From Cytobacillus purgationiresistens (GTDB taxonomy: Bacteria > Bacillota > Bacilli > Bacillales > Cytobacillaceae): DNA of 53,379 bases. This document shows positions 15,861 to 24,371 of this stretch, one piece after another. The first letter of the stretch is position 1, and each line of letters opens with the position of its first letter. The position numbers were made by a program, and so were the translations under genes. A model generated the notes under the pieces. The model was given only the letters and a program-made list of their open reading frames with translations. It ran no database searches and had not been told where the DNA came from. Location: contig NZ_JAUSUB010000034.1 of assembly GCF_030813235.1 (NCBI RefSeq), positions 1 through 53,379 on the forward strand, written 5' to 3'.

Positions 15861-16922
15861 ATGAAGGCTATTGTAAAAAGTAAAAGAGGTCAAGGGGTGG
15901 AAGTAAGGGAAGTATCTGCCCCGGTACTCCATGAAGATGATGTAATGGTAAGAGTAGAAGCAGCGAGTATTTGCGGAAGTGACCTCCATATGTATGAAGG
16001 CATGGATGCCTATGAATGGGTATCTACGCCAGTGACTTTAGGACATGAATTTGCAGGTACTGTCGTGAAGGTAAATAAGCAGGACCATGAGCATCTATTA
16101 AATAAAACAGTAGTTATCAATCCTTATATTCCTTGTGGACACTGCCATAACTGTCAAAAAGGAAACACGAATCTTTGTGACCATGGTGAAGGCGGGATGG
16201 CTAAGGTTCCAGCAAAGTCCCTGCGCTATGGCTTCCGTGAAAATGGTGGGATGGCAGAATATGCTGCGATTCATTTCCGCAATGTGCTGCCAATTCCAGA
16301 AACAGTGCCTATAGAAGTAGCTGGCATGCTTGAGGCAATCGGTATCGGTGTAAGGGCGATCGAGAGAGCTGAAATTCTCCCTGGTGATACCGCTGTAGTG
16401 ATTGGTCCAGGTCCAATTGGCTTATCAATGATTGCATCGCTATCTAATTACGGGTGTGAACGTCTTATTGTCACAGGTCTGACGAAGGATGAAGGCCGGT
16501 TACAGCTGGCGATGGAGTTAGGGGCAACCGATGTCATCTATGCTGATCAAGTAAATGCCATCGAAGCGATTGCACAATTAACAAATGGAAATGGCGTTGA
16601 TCATGTTTTTGAAACGAGCGGTTTTCATGAATCCCTCACTGATGGGGTGCGCATGTGCACGAAGGGTGGAGAAATCCTGTTGGTTGGTATTAGTTCAAAA
16701 GAATCGATCCTGCCAACCAATGAAATTGTCAGAGGCGAAATCACTGTTAAAGGCGTGTATGGTGTAACTGAAAAAACAATGAAGCGAGCGATTTCCATGG
16801 CTGCCTCAGGTAAATATCCATACGAAAAGCTAGTTTCTCACGTTTTTCCCCTAGATGAGGCAGTAAAAGGGTTCGAAGCAGGTCTTGCGAAAGAAGCAAT
16901 CAAGGTGATATTAAAGCCATAG
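15861..16922 (+). CDS. Zinc-dependent alcohol dehydrogenase (MDR family)
   Basis: This 353-residue medium-chain dehydrogenase has catalytic zinc ligands in ASICGSDLHMYEG (Cys near 38) and GHEFAGTV (His-Glu near 63). The structural zinc cluster is CGHCHNCQKGNTNLC (about 93-107), and the nucleotide loop is VIGPGPIGLSMIASL (about 175). It resembles the butanediol, threonine and sorbitol dehydrogenase branch, and should oxidise a secondary alcohol to a ketone with NAD. It follows the cyclase gene by 27 nt, with an AGAGGAGG ribosome site, and probably acts just before or after hydrolytic cleavage. Confidence 0.92.
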   Translation: MKAIVKSKRGQGVEVREVSAPVLHEDDVMVRVEAASICGSDLHMYEGMDAYEWVSTPVTLGHEFAGTVVKVNKQDHEHLLNKTVVINPYIPCGHCHNCQKGNTNLCDHGEGGMAKVPAKSLRYGFRENGGMAEYAAIHFRNVLPIPETVPIEVAGMLEAIGIGVRAIERAEILPGDTAVVIGPGPIGLSMIASLSNYGCERLIVTGLTKDEGRLQLAMELGATDVIYADQVNAIEAIAQLTNGNGVDHVFETSGFHESLTDGVRMCTKGGEILLVGISSKESILPTNEIVRGEITVKGVYGVTEKTMKRAISMAASGKYPYEKLVSHVFPLDEAVKGFEAGLAKEAIKVILKP

Positions 16923-16942
16923 ATCATTTAGGGAGGAGAGTT

Positions 16943-17638
16943 GTGGTGAAAGGACTAAATGAGTTTGATCTAATGAAAAAATATGCCTCTCATGTACATG
17001 AAGCTGTTGCTACAATGAATGAAGCAATATTTGCTGACGGATCTCTTAGTAAAAAAGAAAAGCATTTGATTCTCATTGGTGTGAACGCAGGCAGAAGATA
17101 TGAAGATAGCATGCTTTTTCATACAAAAGAAGCGCTTATATCAGGTGCATCAGCCGAGGAAATAGCGGATGTCCTTTCGACTTGTATCATTTCGCGAGGT
17201 ATTCCCGCTTGGCTGTCTGGAATTGAAGCAATTAAATTAGCTGTGAATGAAGGAAGCAATGATACGGTGGTTCTGAATACCGAGAAAGGTAAAGAATTTC
17301 AATCAGTAGAAGAATGCATCACCTACTATGAAAATGAATTTGACACTTTACCTGACTGGGTGGCTCTCTTAAAACAGTTTAATCCCGACGTACTGTACAA
17401 ATATAGCAACCTAAGAAATGCCATATTGACCGATCATTGTGTATCAAGAAAATTAAAAGAGCTAACATTAACAGCCATCAACATTTGTGATCAATATGAA
17501 AAAGGTATTAATATCCATCTTAAAAATGCAAGAAACCTCGGTGCAACAGAGGATGAGATAGCAGAAGTATCGTTGTTATGCATGTTTGCATCAGGTATTT
17601 CAGGCTGGAGGACAGGCAGCGCCTATTTGGAAAAATAA
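16943..17638 (+). CDS. Carboxymuconolactone decarboxylase-like protein, last gene of the catabolic island
   Basis: This 231-residue protein has two CMD-like domains. The first (about 10-95) has NAGRRYEDSMLFHTKEALISGAS and ends with GIPAW. The second (about 130-228) begins DTLPDWVALLKQFNPDVLYKYSNLR and carries ICDQYEKGINIHLKNARNLGA. The PxWV...NPxxLxxYxNLR segment opens the first half of the 8592 protein but the second half here, while GIPAW sits in the opposite halves, so the two proteins look like swapped versions of one another. No CxxC is present. The start is GTG 16943 or 16946 after GGGAGGAG. A strong terminator follows. Confidence 0.82.
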   Translation: MVKGLNEFDLMKKYASHVHEAVATMNEAIFADGSLSKKEKHLILIGVNAGRRYEDSMLFHTKEALISGASAEEIADVLSTCIISRGIPAWLSGIEAIKLAVNEGSNDTVVLNTEKGKEFQSVEECITYYENEFDTLPDWVALLKQFNPDVLYKYSNLRNAILTDHCVSRKLKELTLTAINICDQYEKGINIHLKNARNLGATEDEIAEVSLLCMFASGISGWRTGSAYLEK

Positions 17639-17647
17639 TATGAAATG

Positions 17648-17687
17648 ACCGGATATTGTGAGTAAGTGCAATATTCGGTTTTTTTTT
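17648..17687 (+). terminator. Rho-independent terminator of the catabolic operon
   Basis: An 11-bp stem with one G-T wobble (17648-17658 with 17669-17679) is followed by about nine T residues. Confidence 0.85.
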
Positions 17688-17982
17688 AAAGGTTGATGAC
17701 GAGAAAGAGTCAGAACATAAGAGTACACAAAATCTAAGCGCATTTTTCCTCTACTCTATCTTTTTCATAAATAAAAGGACGATCGTAACATCACCAATTT
17801 CACTCTAAACAGAATCCTTCAAGATTTTCACATGAGTCAAGTGCTGTGGCAGAGGCACAGCCTTGTTGCATAAAATAAAAGGTCAATCATTTTACAGTTC
17901 AGATAGAACGAATGGAAGAAATTTGTTATGATAGACCTATATATGGCCGAAGAATATGAATTTTTATAAAGGAGTGGCGTGA
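17688..17982. other. Intergenic region with extended -10 promoter
   Basis: No gene is seen. An extended -10 element (TG at 17924-17925, one base, TATGAT at 17927-17932) lies about 50 bp before the next start, without a good -35. It probably drives the two small membrane-protein genes. Confidence 0.45.
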
Positions 17983-18204
17983 ATGACTGGTATTGTTGCA
18001 GTGGTTATGGTTTTTTCTATTCCGATTATTGCAATTGTTTCACATCATTTTCAAGCACAGACAAAGGTTAAGGCGAAAATGATTGAAAATCAACTCGAGT
18101 TGGAAAAGCTGAAAAATGAAAACTATATGCTGGAAACGGAAAGAATGAGAATCGATCTAGAAAAGCAGCTTAAAATAGAGGACCATAAAGAAAAGTTCAT
18201 TTGA
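17983..18204 (+). CDS. Small membrane-anchored coiled-coil protein
   Basis: This 73-residue protein has an N-terminal hydrophobic helix (about residues 2-20). A long, charged, heptad-like segment follows (about 25-70, rich in K, E, L and M), predicted to form a cytoplasmic coiled coil. AAGGAG precedes the ATG. It is followed 27 nt later by another small membrane protein, suggesting a two-gene operon. The general look resembles small envelope or phage-shock-type anchors, but no family is assigned. Confidence 0.75.
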   Translation: MTGIVAVVMVFSIPIIAIVSHHFQAQTKVKAKMIENQLELEKLKNENYMLETERMRIDLEKQLKIEDHKEKFI

Positions 18205-18230
18205 TTTAAAGCTTTGAGGAGGATAAATAT

Positions 18231-18482
18231 TTGTTATCAATTCCATTAACAATTTTGTTGGTGCTTTTTATGGCGTTATCAATCATTACAACTATAAAGA
18301 AAAGAAAACTGGCAGGTGCAACGGGGCATAAGTCAGCATTAACGCCGATTTGTTTCTACTCAATAGCCATTGTAGCAATCATTGCATTCTGGTTTGATTT
18401 AGCAGGACTTATCAGTTGGGTACTCATCATCATTTTACTGGGGTTAGGTGCTTATTTTACAAAATATTTACCTGTAAAATAA
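18231..18482 (+). CDS. Small membrane protein, two to three helices
   Basis: This 83-residue hydrophobic protein has helices at about 2-20, 42-60 and 60-77, with a basic link KKRKLAG between the first and second. The start is a TTG 7 nt after GAGGAGG. It forms an operon with the upstream coiled-coil protein and is followed by a terminator. The function is unknown. Confidence 0.72.
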   Translation: MLSIPLTILLVLFMALSIITTIKKRKLAGATGHKSALTPICFYSIAIVAIIAFWFDLAGLISWVLIIILLGLGAYFTKYLPVK

Positions 18483-18509
18483 AGAGCTTGGAGGAATATC
18501 CAAGCTCTT
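18482..18509. terminator. Bidirectional terminator
   Basis: A 10-bp perfect stem (AAGAGCTTGG with CCAAGCTCTT) lies between converging genes, with T or A residues on both sides. Confidence 0.8.
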
Positions 18510-18518
18510 TATGCAGTA

Positions 18519-19811
18519 TTATAATTTTTTAACCTCTAAATAATGAATTTGGTGACCATCAATTTCGTTCACAGTGAACAAATATCCATCCATTTCAAGT
18601 TGACTGCCAAGCTTGGCATCAAAATTGAAAGTAAGGAACCAGCCTCCAATCGTATCGATTTCATCATCAGGTAGGTCTATATCCAGCAGGTGGTTCACAT
18701 CGTCAATGAGAAGCTTTGCATCTAAAATATAATGACCATCCTTAACCTTTCTTATTTCTGGGATTTCATCTTCATCAAATTCATCTCGAATTTCACCGAC
18801 AATTTCCTCAATAATATCCTCAACAGTGACCAATCCAGAAGTGCCGCCATACTCATCCATTAAGATGGCGATATGTGTGCGATCTTTTTGCATTTTAACC
18901 AATAAATCATTAATCGGCACTGTCTCAATGACACGGATGACGGGGTTTATGAAATGATGAATCGATAATTGGCGTGCTTCATTTGGCTGAAGATTTGCTG
19001 TTAAAAACTCTTTTACATTAATAAATCCAACTATATTGTCTTTATCACCATCTACAACAGGGTATCTGGTATATCGCTCTGTTTTAATGGTTTCCATAAT
19101 TTCATAGAAAGAATCCTCGACTGAGAAAGTAACTATTTCAGTACGGGGAACCATAATCTCCTTGGCAATTCTTTCATCGAATTCAAAAATATTATTCATA
19201 TACTTTAATTCGTTTTTATTAATTTCACCGCTCTTATAGCTTTCGGACATTAAAATGCGCAACTCTTCCTCCGAGTGAGCAAGCTCGTGTTCGGATGCAG
19301 GCTTCAATCCAAACAATCCAACAAGGAGACGAGCAGCCCCGTTAAGTACCCAAATAAAAGGATACATGATTCGGTAGAACCAAATAATTGGTTTGGCGAA
19401 TAATAGTGTAACGGCTTCTGCTTTTTGAATGGCAACGGTTTTAGGTGCAAGTTCACCAACTACAACATGCAGGAAGGTAACGAGTGCGAATGCAATACCA
19501 AAAGAAATAATATGTGTAACAGATGTACCTAGATTTAACTTTTCAAATAATGGGTGAAGTAAGCGCTCAACAGTCGGTTCACCCAACCATCCAAGTCCTA
19601 ATGCGGTGACTGTAATACCAAGCTGACAGGCAGATAAGTATTCATCCAGATGGGTTACAACCTTCTTAGCGGATATCGCCTTTTTATTGCCTTCAGCAAT
19701 CAATTGGTCAAGCTTAGACATACGGACTTTAACAATCGCAAATTCCGTTGATACGAAAAAGGCAGTTAATGCAATTAATAAAACAATCATAAATAAATTA
19801 AACGTTGTCAA
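18519..19811 (-). CDS. CNNM/CorC-type (hemolysin-family) transporter with CBS domains
   Basis: This 430-residue protein has an N-terminal DUF21 membrane domain (about 1-190, including [23 protein letters not shown] and [13 protein letters not shown]). A tandem CBS pair follows (about 205-335, with [12 protein letters not shown] and [23 protein letters not shown]), and a CorC/HlyC C-terminal domain completes it. It resembles YugS and the MpfA magnesium-efflux group; cation, probably Mg2+, transport or sensing is the likely role. The start is TTG 19811. No ribosome site lies directly upstream, but a strong one is separated from the start by a perfect hairpin. Confidence 0.92.
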   Translation of the reverse strand: MTTFNLFMIVLLIALTAFFVSTEFAIVKVRMSKLDQLIAEGNKKAISAKKVVTHLDEYLSACQLGITVTALGLGWLGEPTVERLLHPLFEKLNLGTSVTHIISFGIAFALVTFLHVVVGELAPKTVAIQKAEAVTLLFAKPIIWFYRIMYPFIWVLNGAARLLVGLFGLKPASEHELAHSEEELRILMSESYKSGEINKNELKYMNNIFEFDERIAKEIMVPRTEIVTFSVEDSFYEIMETIKTERYTRYPVVDGDKDNIVGFINVKEFLTANLQPNEARQLSIHHFINPVIRVIETVPINDLLVKMQKDRTHIAILMDEYGGTSGLVTVEDIIEEIVGEIRDEFDEDEIPEIRKVKDGHYILDAKLLIDDVNHLLDIDLPDDEIDTIGGWFLTFNFDAKLGSQLEMDGYLFTVNEIDGHQIHYLEVKKL

Positions 19812-19847
19812 ATGATGTAGTCTTACAAAAGTAAGACTTCCACCTCC
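19812..19847 (-). promoter_or_regulatory. Ribosome site separated from start codon by a hairpin
   Basis: On the minus strand GGAGGTGG (19847-19840) is followed by one base and then a perfect 8-bp hairpin with a 4-nt loop (19838-19819: AGTCTTAC and GTAAGACT). Seven nt then lead to TTG 19811. The linear spacing of 28 nt is too long, but folding the hairpin leaves 8 nt, which is optimal. Translation could therefore depend on RNA structure. Confidence 0.55.
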
Positions 19848-19957
19848 TATTGAGAGATTAAATGGTACAGCTTAATTGAGGTTCAGGAAGTGATTATTAC
19901 CATCTAAATGTCTTATCTTTAAATTGTCCTATTTATCTGCGTACAATGCCTAAAATA

Positions 19958-20416
19958 TCACTTTAGAAGTAATAACAATGTTTGTATGAGGGACATACTT
20001 TCTGATGAGACTTTATTTTTAATGAATGCCTGACTTTGGGCATCACTTTTATCAAGATGAGCTAATACCTCTGAAACCTCTTCTTTTAGACCGTTAATTT
20101 TAATCCGCAGTTCACGAACATCAATTTCTTCTGCTTCATTGACGTCTTTCTCCAGCAACTTCTTCTTTATATCCACTAATGACATTCCATCGCTTTTCCA
20201 CTGCTCAATTAAATGCAGTCTTTCAATCGCGGAATGGTCATAGTATCGGTAGTTTGAAGGAGAACGTTCTGCTTCAAGCAGGCCGAGATTTGTATAATGA
20301 TCGACCGTTCTTTTTGTTAAGTTTACTCTTTCTGCTAATTCCCCTATTTTTAGTTTCTCGTTCCCAACGTAATACCCCCGAACTGTAACGTGATGGTTTA
20401 TAATTAAATTATACAT
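19958..20416 (-). CDS. MerR-family regulator, start unresolved
   Basis: The reading frame encodes a MerR-type winged helix beginning KLKIGELAERVNLTKRTVDHYTNLGLL (about residue 21), with SNYRYYDHSAIERLHLIEQWKSDGMSL after it. A coiled-coil dimerisation helix and a variable C-terminus complete it. The only in-frame ATG (20416) lies inside the -10 region of a strong promoter and has no ribosome site. A good site (GGGGGT) sits before an out-of-frame TTG that would join the frame if one base were added. Thus either an odd start is used or the 5' end carries a frameshift. The effector is unknown. Confidence 0.75.
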   Translation of the reverse strand: MYNLIINHHVTVRGYYVGNEKLKIGELAERVNLTKRTVDHYTNLGLLEAERSPSNYRYYDHSAIERLHLIEQWKSDGMSLVDIKKKLLEKDVNEAEEIDVRELRIKINGLKEEVSEVLAHLDKSDAQSQAFIKNKVSSESMSLIQTLLLLLK

Positions 20417-20436
20417 CTGATTTTTGATTTTGACAA
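20408..20436 (-). promoter_or_regulatory. sigma-A promoter overlapping the merR 5' end
   Basis: On the minus strand TTGTCA (20436-20431), a 17-bp spacer and TATAAT (20413-20408) form a near-perfect promoter. Its start point near 20401 lies downstream of the only in-frame ATG. Confidence 0.75.
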
Positions 20437-20544
20437 TGGATTTGAAAGAGAGATGAATTACGCGAATATATGGAAACTTATTTAGGATTAGTTCGTATTT
20501 CTACTTAAAGGTCACTCATGAGTGAAGTGTGAGGAGGTGCAAAT

Positions 20545-20637
20545 TTGGCTGATTCGATTCTGATAATTTTTTTAATGATCCCTGTATATTTGGTATTATT
20601 GTGGACTTACTTTTACCCTGAAGAGAGTATATTATGA
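20545..20637 (+). CDS. 30-residue membrane peptide
   Basis: A TTG at 20545 after GAGGAGGTG (20531-20539) starts 30 codons encoding a single hydrophobic helix (about residues 4-22) and the tail WTYFYPEESIL. Its stop overlaps the ATG of the following 44-residue ORF as ATGA, typical of coupled genes. No family is recognised. The strong ribosome site and coupling support expression. Confidence 0.6.
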   Translation: MADSILIIFLMIPVYLVLLWTYFYPEESIL

Positions 20638-20768
20638 GGAAAAAGCGGATGCACAATGAAGAACCCGAAGTATCTAAAGGAGCTATTCATTATAGTAAAA
20701 CAGCAGCGTTGATTTCCATTGTATTCTTAAGCATTGTGTTAATTATTCCAATTATTTCTTTGCTTTAA
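20634..20768 (+). CDS. 44-residue membrane peptide
   Basis: This 44-residue protein has a basic, polar N-terminus (MRKKRMHNEEPEVSKG) and one C-terminal hydrophobic helix (about residues 24-44). It overlaps the 30-residue ORF by 4 nt. The pair could be a two-part small membrane complex. The function is unknown. The 17-copy repeat array starts 25 bp after its stop. Confidence 0.6.
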   Translation: MRKKRMHNEEPEVSKGAIHYSKTAALISIVFLSIVLIIPIISLL

Positions 20769-20793
20769 AATCTGGTATCCGGAAAACTACTCT

Positions 20794-21660
20794 ATTAGAA
20801 CAAGATTTCAAAGCAAAAGCGGGATTCTATGTTCTAATCCAATGATTAGAACAAGCTTTCAAAGCAAAAGCGGGATTCTATGTTCTAATCCAATGATTAG
20901 AACAAGCTTTCAAAGCAAAAGCGAGATTTAATGTTCTAATCCAGTGATTAGAACAAGCTTTCAAAGCAAAAGCGGGATTCTATGTTCTAATCCAGTGATT
21001 AGAACAAGCTTTCAAAGCAAAAGCGGGATTCTATGTTCTAATCCAATGATTAGAACAAGCTTTCAAAGCAAAAGCGGGATTCTATGTTCTAATCCAATGA
21101 TTAGAACAAGCTTTCAAAGCAAAAGCGAGATTTAATGTTCTAATCCAGTGATTAGAACAAGCTTTCAAAGCAAAAGCGAGATTTTATGTTCTAATCCAAT
21201 GATTAGAACAAGCTTTCAAAGCAAAGGCGGGATTCTATGTTCTTATCCAGTGATTAGAACAAGCTTTCAAAGCAAAAGCGGGATTCTATGTTCTAATCCA
21301 ATGATTAGAACAAGCTTTCAAAGCAAAAGCGGGATTTTATGTTCTAATCCAGTGATTAGAACAAGATTTCAAAGCAAAAGAGGGATTTTATGTTCTAATC
21401 CAGTGATTAGAACAAGCTTTCAAAGCAAAAGCGGGATTCTATGTTCTAATCCAGTGATTAGAACAAGCTTTCAAAGCAAAAGCAGGATTCTATGTTCTAA
21501 TCCAGTGATTAGAACAAGCTTTCAAAGCAAAAGCGGGATTCTATGTTCTAATCCAATGATTAGAACAAGCTTTCAAAGCAAAAGCGGGATTTTATGTTCT
21601 AATCCAGTGATTAGAACAAGATTTCAAAGCAAAAGCGGGATTCTATGTTCTAATCCAAGA
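20794..21660. repeat. 17-copy tandem array of 51-bp units
   Basis: Units begin every 51 bp from 20794 to 21610 with no length variation. Sequence varies at a few sites, for example the base in AAG(C/A)TTTC, GGGATTCTATG versus GAGATTTAATG, and CAAT versus CAGT at the junction. Each junction forms a perfect hairpin, arms TGTTCTAATC and GATTAGAACA around 4 bases. Each unit also has the inverted repeat GCTTT-C-AAAGC. A degraded half unit follows to about 21680. Because 51 is a multiple of three, the array reads open in one frame, but this is not a gene. It lies between converging transcription units. Confidence 0.95.
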
Positions 21661-21824
21661 TTTCATGCTCTAATAATTCACACCAGATATTTAAGCACAA
21701 CAGAGCTAATTTTCTGAATTTGAACCCCGCAAAAAATTCCACTACTTTGTACTGCTCTAAAACAAATCAAGTTCGGTACTATTCAGGGGCGAGATTACCG
21801 ACCCCAATACATACACCCATAACC

Positions 21825-22856
21825 TCACCAGCGATTATAAACCCGTTCAGCAAATCCAAGAAAATCTTTCACATCTAGGACTTTCCCATTATCAAGCACC
21901 GCTTTTCCAGTGAATTTCCCAAACACTTGATGCTGGTCGCTTGCAATCAGTCCGACTGAAGTGTGATCGGCACGGTCTAAAATTGGTTTGAAATTCATTT
22001 CAAAGCGATTGTCATTTGATGTGAATGACCAAGGCTGAAGGTAATCGTAATTATTTCCATTCATTGGAATATGAAATTCAACTTTATCAAGCTTATGTGC
22101 AACTCCATCATAAAACAGCATATTTTCGCTAGCAGCTGAAGTGTTCCCAAATCCGTAGCCAATATTGAAGCCGAAAGTTTTGTCGCCAATCATACCTGAA
22201 GTAGATCCCCAATACCATGTGTTTTTATATGTCCACACGCCTCTGCCCCAATCTAAAACTGCGAATGAGTCATCAGCATCAAAATGAAAGGTTTCTTCAC
22301 CTAGTACCACCTCACCTTGCGCGCGCATGCAGTTTATCTTTTGATTGTAATAGAATGCTTTTCGGTCCTGGGGAAATGGGGTAGCGATAACCATCGAATC
22401 CCGTGGCTCGTTACTTAGAATGATATCGCAAGCAAATGGGTCTCCATTGTGAAAATTCTTCATCGAACATCGTAATCTGCGATGATTGTCTTCATGGAGA
22501 AATGCCATAGAGATTCGATTGTCAGTATAAGCGATATCTCCTTCTTTAGAAGAGGAAGGCAGACCCAGCTTGCCAAAGGTAAACGGTTTAATGATGCTTT
22601 CCGTTTTGAACCAGGCTTGTTTGAAATCGATAAATGATATGCTAAGCAGCCCCATATAGGAATTATCCGCAATCGTTAACGCAACAGCATAATCATCATT
22701 TGCAATTAGATAATAATCCCATTCCTTAATTCGATAGCCTTTAGCTTTAATATCCTGGCGATGATAATCGAGTAAAAGCTCAGTTGCATAGCCTGGCTCA
22801 TTAAGTTCGCCGGAAGGATTAAGGAGCTTTTTCTTCGCTGTAAGTTTCGTTTGCAT
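21825..22856 (-). CDS. DUF2804 family protein
   Basis: This 343-residue protein resembles DUF2804, a family of soluble proteins of unknown function with a beta-rich, lipocalin/CrtC-like look. Typical segments are GEVVLGEETFHFDADDSFAVLDWGRGVWTYKNTWYWGS and the C-terminal VKDFLGFAERVYNRW. It overlaps the upstream alpha/beta hydrolase by 38 nt and probably shares its mRNA. A lipid-related activity is sometimes suspected for this fold, but nothing here proves it. Confidence 0.85.
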   Translation of the reverse strand: MQTKLTAKKKLLNPSGELNEPGYATELLLDYHRQDIKAKGYRIKEWDYYLIANDDYAVALTIADNSYMGLLSISFIDFKQAWFKTESIIKPFTFGKLGLPSSSKEGDIAYTDNRISMAFLHEDNHRRLRCSMKNFHNGDPFACDIILSNEPRDSMVIATPFPQDRKAFYYNQKINCMRAQGEVVLGEETFHFDADDSFAVLDWGRGVWTYKNTWYWGSTSGMIGDKTFGFNIGYGFGNTSAASENMLFYDGVAHKLDKVEFHIPMNGNNYDYLQPWSFTSNDNRFEMNFKPILDRADHTSVGLIASDQHQVFGKFTGKAVLDNGKVLDVKDFLGFAERVYNRW

Positions 22857-23715
22857 CAGATGTTCCTCGCTTTCTTATTAGGGAAAATGCTTGAATCATC
22901 GTTTTGAACTTATTTACCTCTTCAAGGTATGGAAAATGGTTACTCTCTTCAAAAGTAAACAGAGTCGAGTTGGGTAATAGTTCAGCAATCTCTTCCGAAA
23001 AAGGGAGCGGGCATTGTGCGTCATAACGGCCGCAGTATACAAAAAATGGAACATCTATAGCAGGGAGCCATTCTCTCACATCATAATTCGGCAAATCTTT
23101 ATAAGAGTAATAATCAAGCCGTTTTGGTACAACTCTTCCACTGCTGGGTTTTGAAAAATATGTATCATAATGCTCAGGTTGATATAAGGACATCTCGGTC
23201 CATTCACGATTCACTTTTACACGTTCAGGCCGTGACGATTCTGATGATCCCAGGACAGTCAATATTTTTCGCAGTCTTTTATTGAGAGGACTCTCTTTGC
23301 AATACATGCTGCCTGGGTGGTACATATAATGTTTGGAAGCTGTAGAACCGCCACTCAATACTCTCGTTAATGACTGCCCAAAATGAGCGCTATAAACAAG
23401 TGCAAGCATACCTCCAGTTGAGTGGCCAGCAAAGCCCCATTTATCAATGTTGAGAGATTCGCGAATTGCCTCCAAATCTTTGCAGCTCTCAACCATGCTT
23501 AATTCATCATCGGACATAGACTGGCAGGACTGCCCAGCATCTTTTAAATTCACTAAGTATACTTTAAAATGATCGGTGAACGGATCAGCAAAATAATAAC
23601 CCAATTCATTAAAAGCACTATATAGATGCGTGATGCACAAAGGCTCGCCACGTCCACTCGTATATACTTCAAAGCTCCCTCTGTTTGTTTCAATTATTTC
23701 TCTTTCCCACATCAT
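22819..23715 (-). CDS. Alpha/beta hydrolase
   Basis: This 298-residue protein has the nucleophile elbow GHSTGG (Ser near residue 98), an acidic residue in VYCGRYDAQCP (near 232) and the catalytic histidine in ESNHFPYLEE (near 260). The early strand-loop segment and FTDHFKVYLVNLKDAGQS fit the fold. The family resembles proline iminopeptidase-like and esterase-like enzymes. AGGAGG lies upstream of the paired ATGs at 23715/23712. It is the middle member of a minus-strand series from amj to the DUF2804 gene. Confidence 0.88.
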   Translation of the reverse strand: MMWEREIIETNRGSFEVYTSGRGEPLCITHLYSAFNELGYYFADPFTDHFKVYLVNLKDAGQSCQSMSDDELSMVESCKDLEAIRESLNIDKWGFAGHSTGGMLALVYSAHFGQSLTRVLSGGSTASKHYMYHPGSMYCKESPLNKRLRKILTVLGSSESSRPERVKVNREWTEMSLYQPEHYDTYFSKPSSGRVVPKRLDYYSYKDLPNYDVREWLPAIDVPFFVYCGRYDAQCPLPFSEEIAELLPNSTLFTFEESNHFPYLEEVNKFKTMIQAFSLIRKRGTSDANETYSEEKAP

Positions 23716-23724
23716 TTTTTCCTC

Positions 23725-24366
23725 CTATTTTAAAAATAACCTTAGCGAAGATATAACTGTTTTTAATGCATCTAGGGAGGATAAAGAATCATATGGTGTG
23801 ATATCTAATGCATGATTGGCTTGGTTTATAGTGGTTACATGAATATTGTTGTTTACTTTAAGTGCCTCAATTTTTGCTGAATCAAAATGAGGGTCTTGAT
23901 CACCGATGACAATATATGTTGATTGATTGGTCTTTAATACTGATTGGTACACCTCATCAAATGAGAAAAGTGGAGTGAGGAGCATCATTTTAGCTTCCAG
24001 ATAATCATTTGCCTTCATTAAATGCATCGCAATTGGAATCGTTCCTAGGGATTTCCCTAAAAAAAGATAAGACTGGTAATGATGCAGTTTAGCCACATCT
24101 AATAGGACTGCTCGAACATCCTCTGTAATGACTTGCGAGATCTTAGAAAGGTCACTTTGGAGAAATCCTTTTTCATAACCATAATGAATATGAACCACGT
24201 CATATCCTTTTTCAAGCATCAGCATCGTCGAATAATAGAGGAGAGGCCTCTCATATGTATAGCCGCTCCCTGAGAACATATAGCAAATGGTATCTGCGCC
24301 ATTTGTTATATGTGTATATGTGAGAGCTTTCCCGTTGGTAAACACAGATTGTTTTGTTTGCTTCAA
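23725..24366 (-). CDS. Alpha/beta hydrolase-like protein
   Basis: This protein of about 213 residues has a hydrolase core: MFSGSGYTYERPLLYYSTMLMLEKGYDVVHIHYGYE, a GKSLGT nucleophile elbow, VIGDQDPHFD for the acid and NQANHALD for the histidine. A longer frame reaches 24465 but would overlap the GNAT gene by 94 nt. TTG 24366 follows AGGTGAGG and begins just after the GNAT stop, so it is preferred. The function is unknown. Confidence 0.8.
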   Translation of the reverse strand: MKQTKQSVFTNGKALTYTHITNGADTICYMFSGSGYTYERPLLYYSTMLMLEKGYDVVHIHYGYEKGFLQSDLSKISQVITEDVRAVLLDVAKLHHYQSYLFLGKSLGTIPIAMHLMKANDYLEAKMMLLTPLFSFDEVYQSVLKTNQSTYIVIGDQDPHFDSAKIEALKVNNNIHVTTINQANHALDITPYDSLSSLDALKTVISSLRLFLK

Positions 24367-24371
24367 TTTCC

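Noticed and set aside
20794..21660. CRISPR array
   Set aside because: The whole unit repeats without unique spacers, and no cas genes are in the window.
20944..21717. Two open reading frames of 63 and 189 codons with repeated IRTSFQSKSGILCSNP units
   Set aside because: They are a by-product of a 51-bp (17-codon) tandem array without stops in one frame; there is no ribosome site and both start inside a unit.
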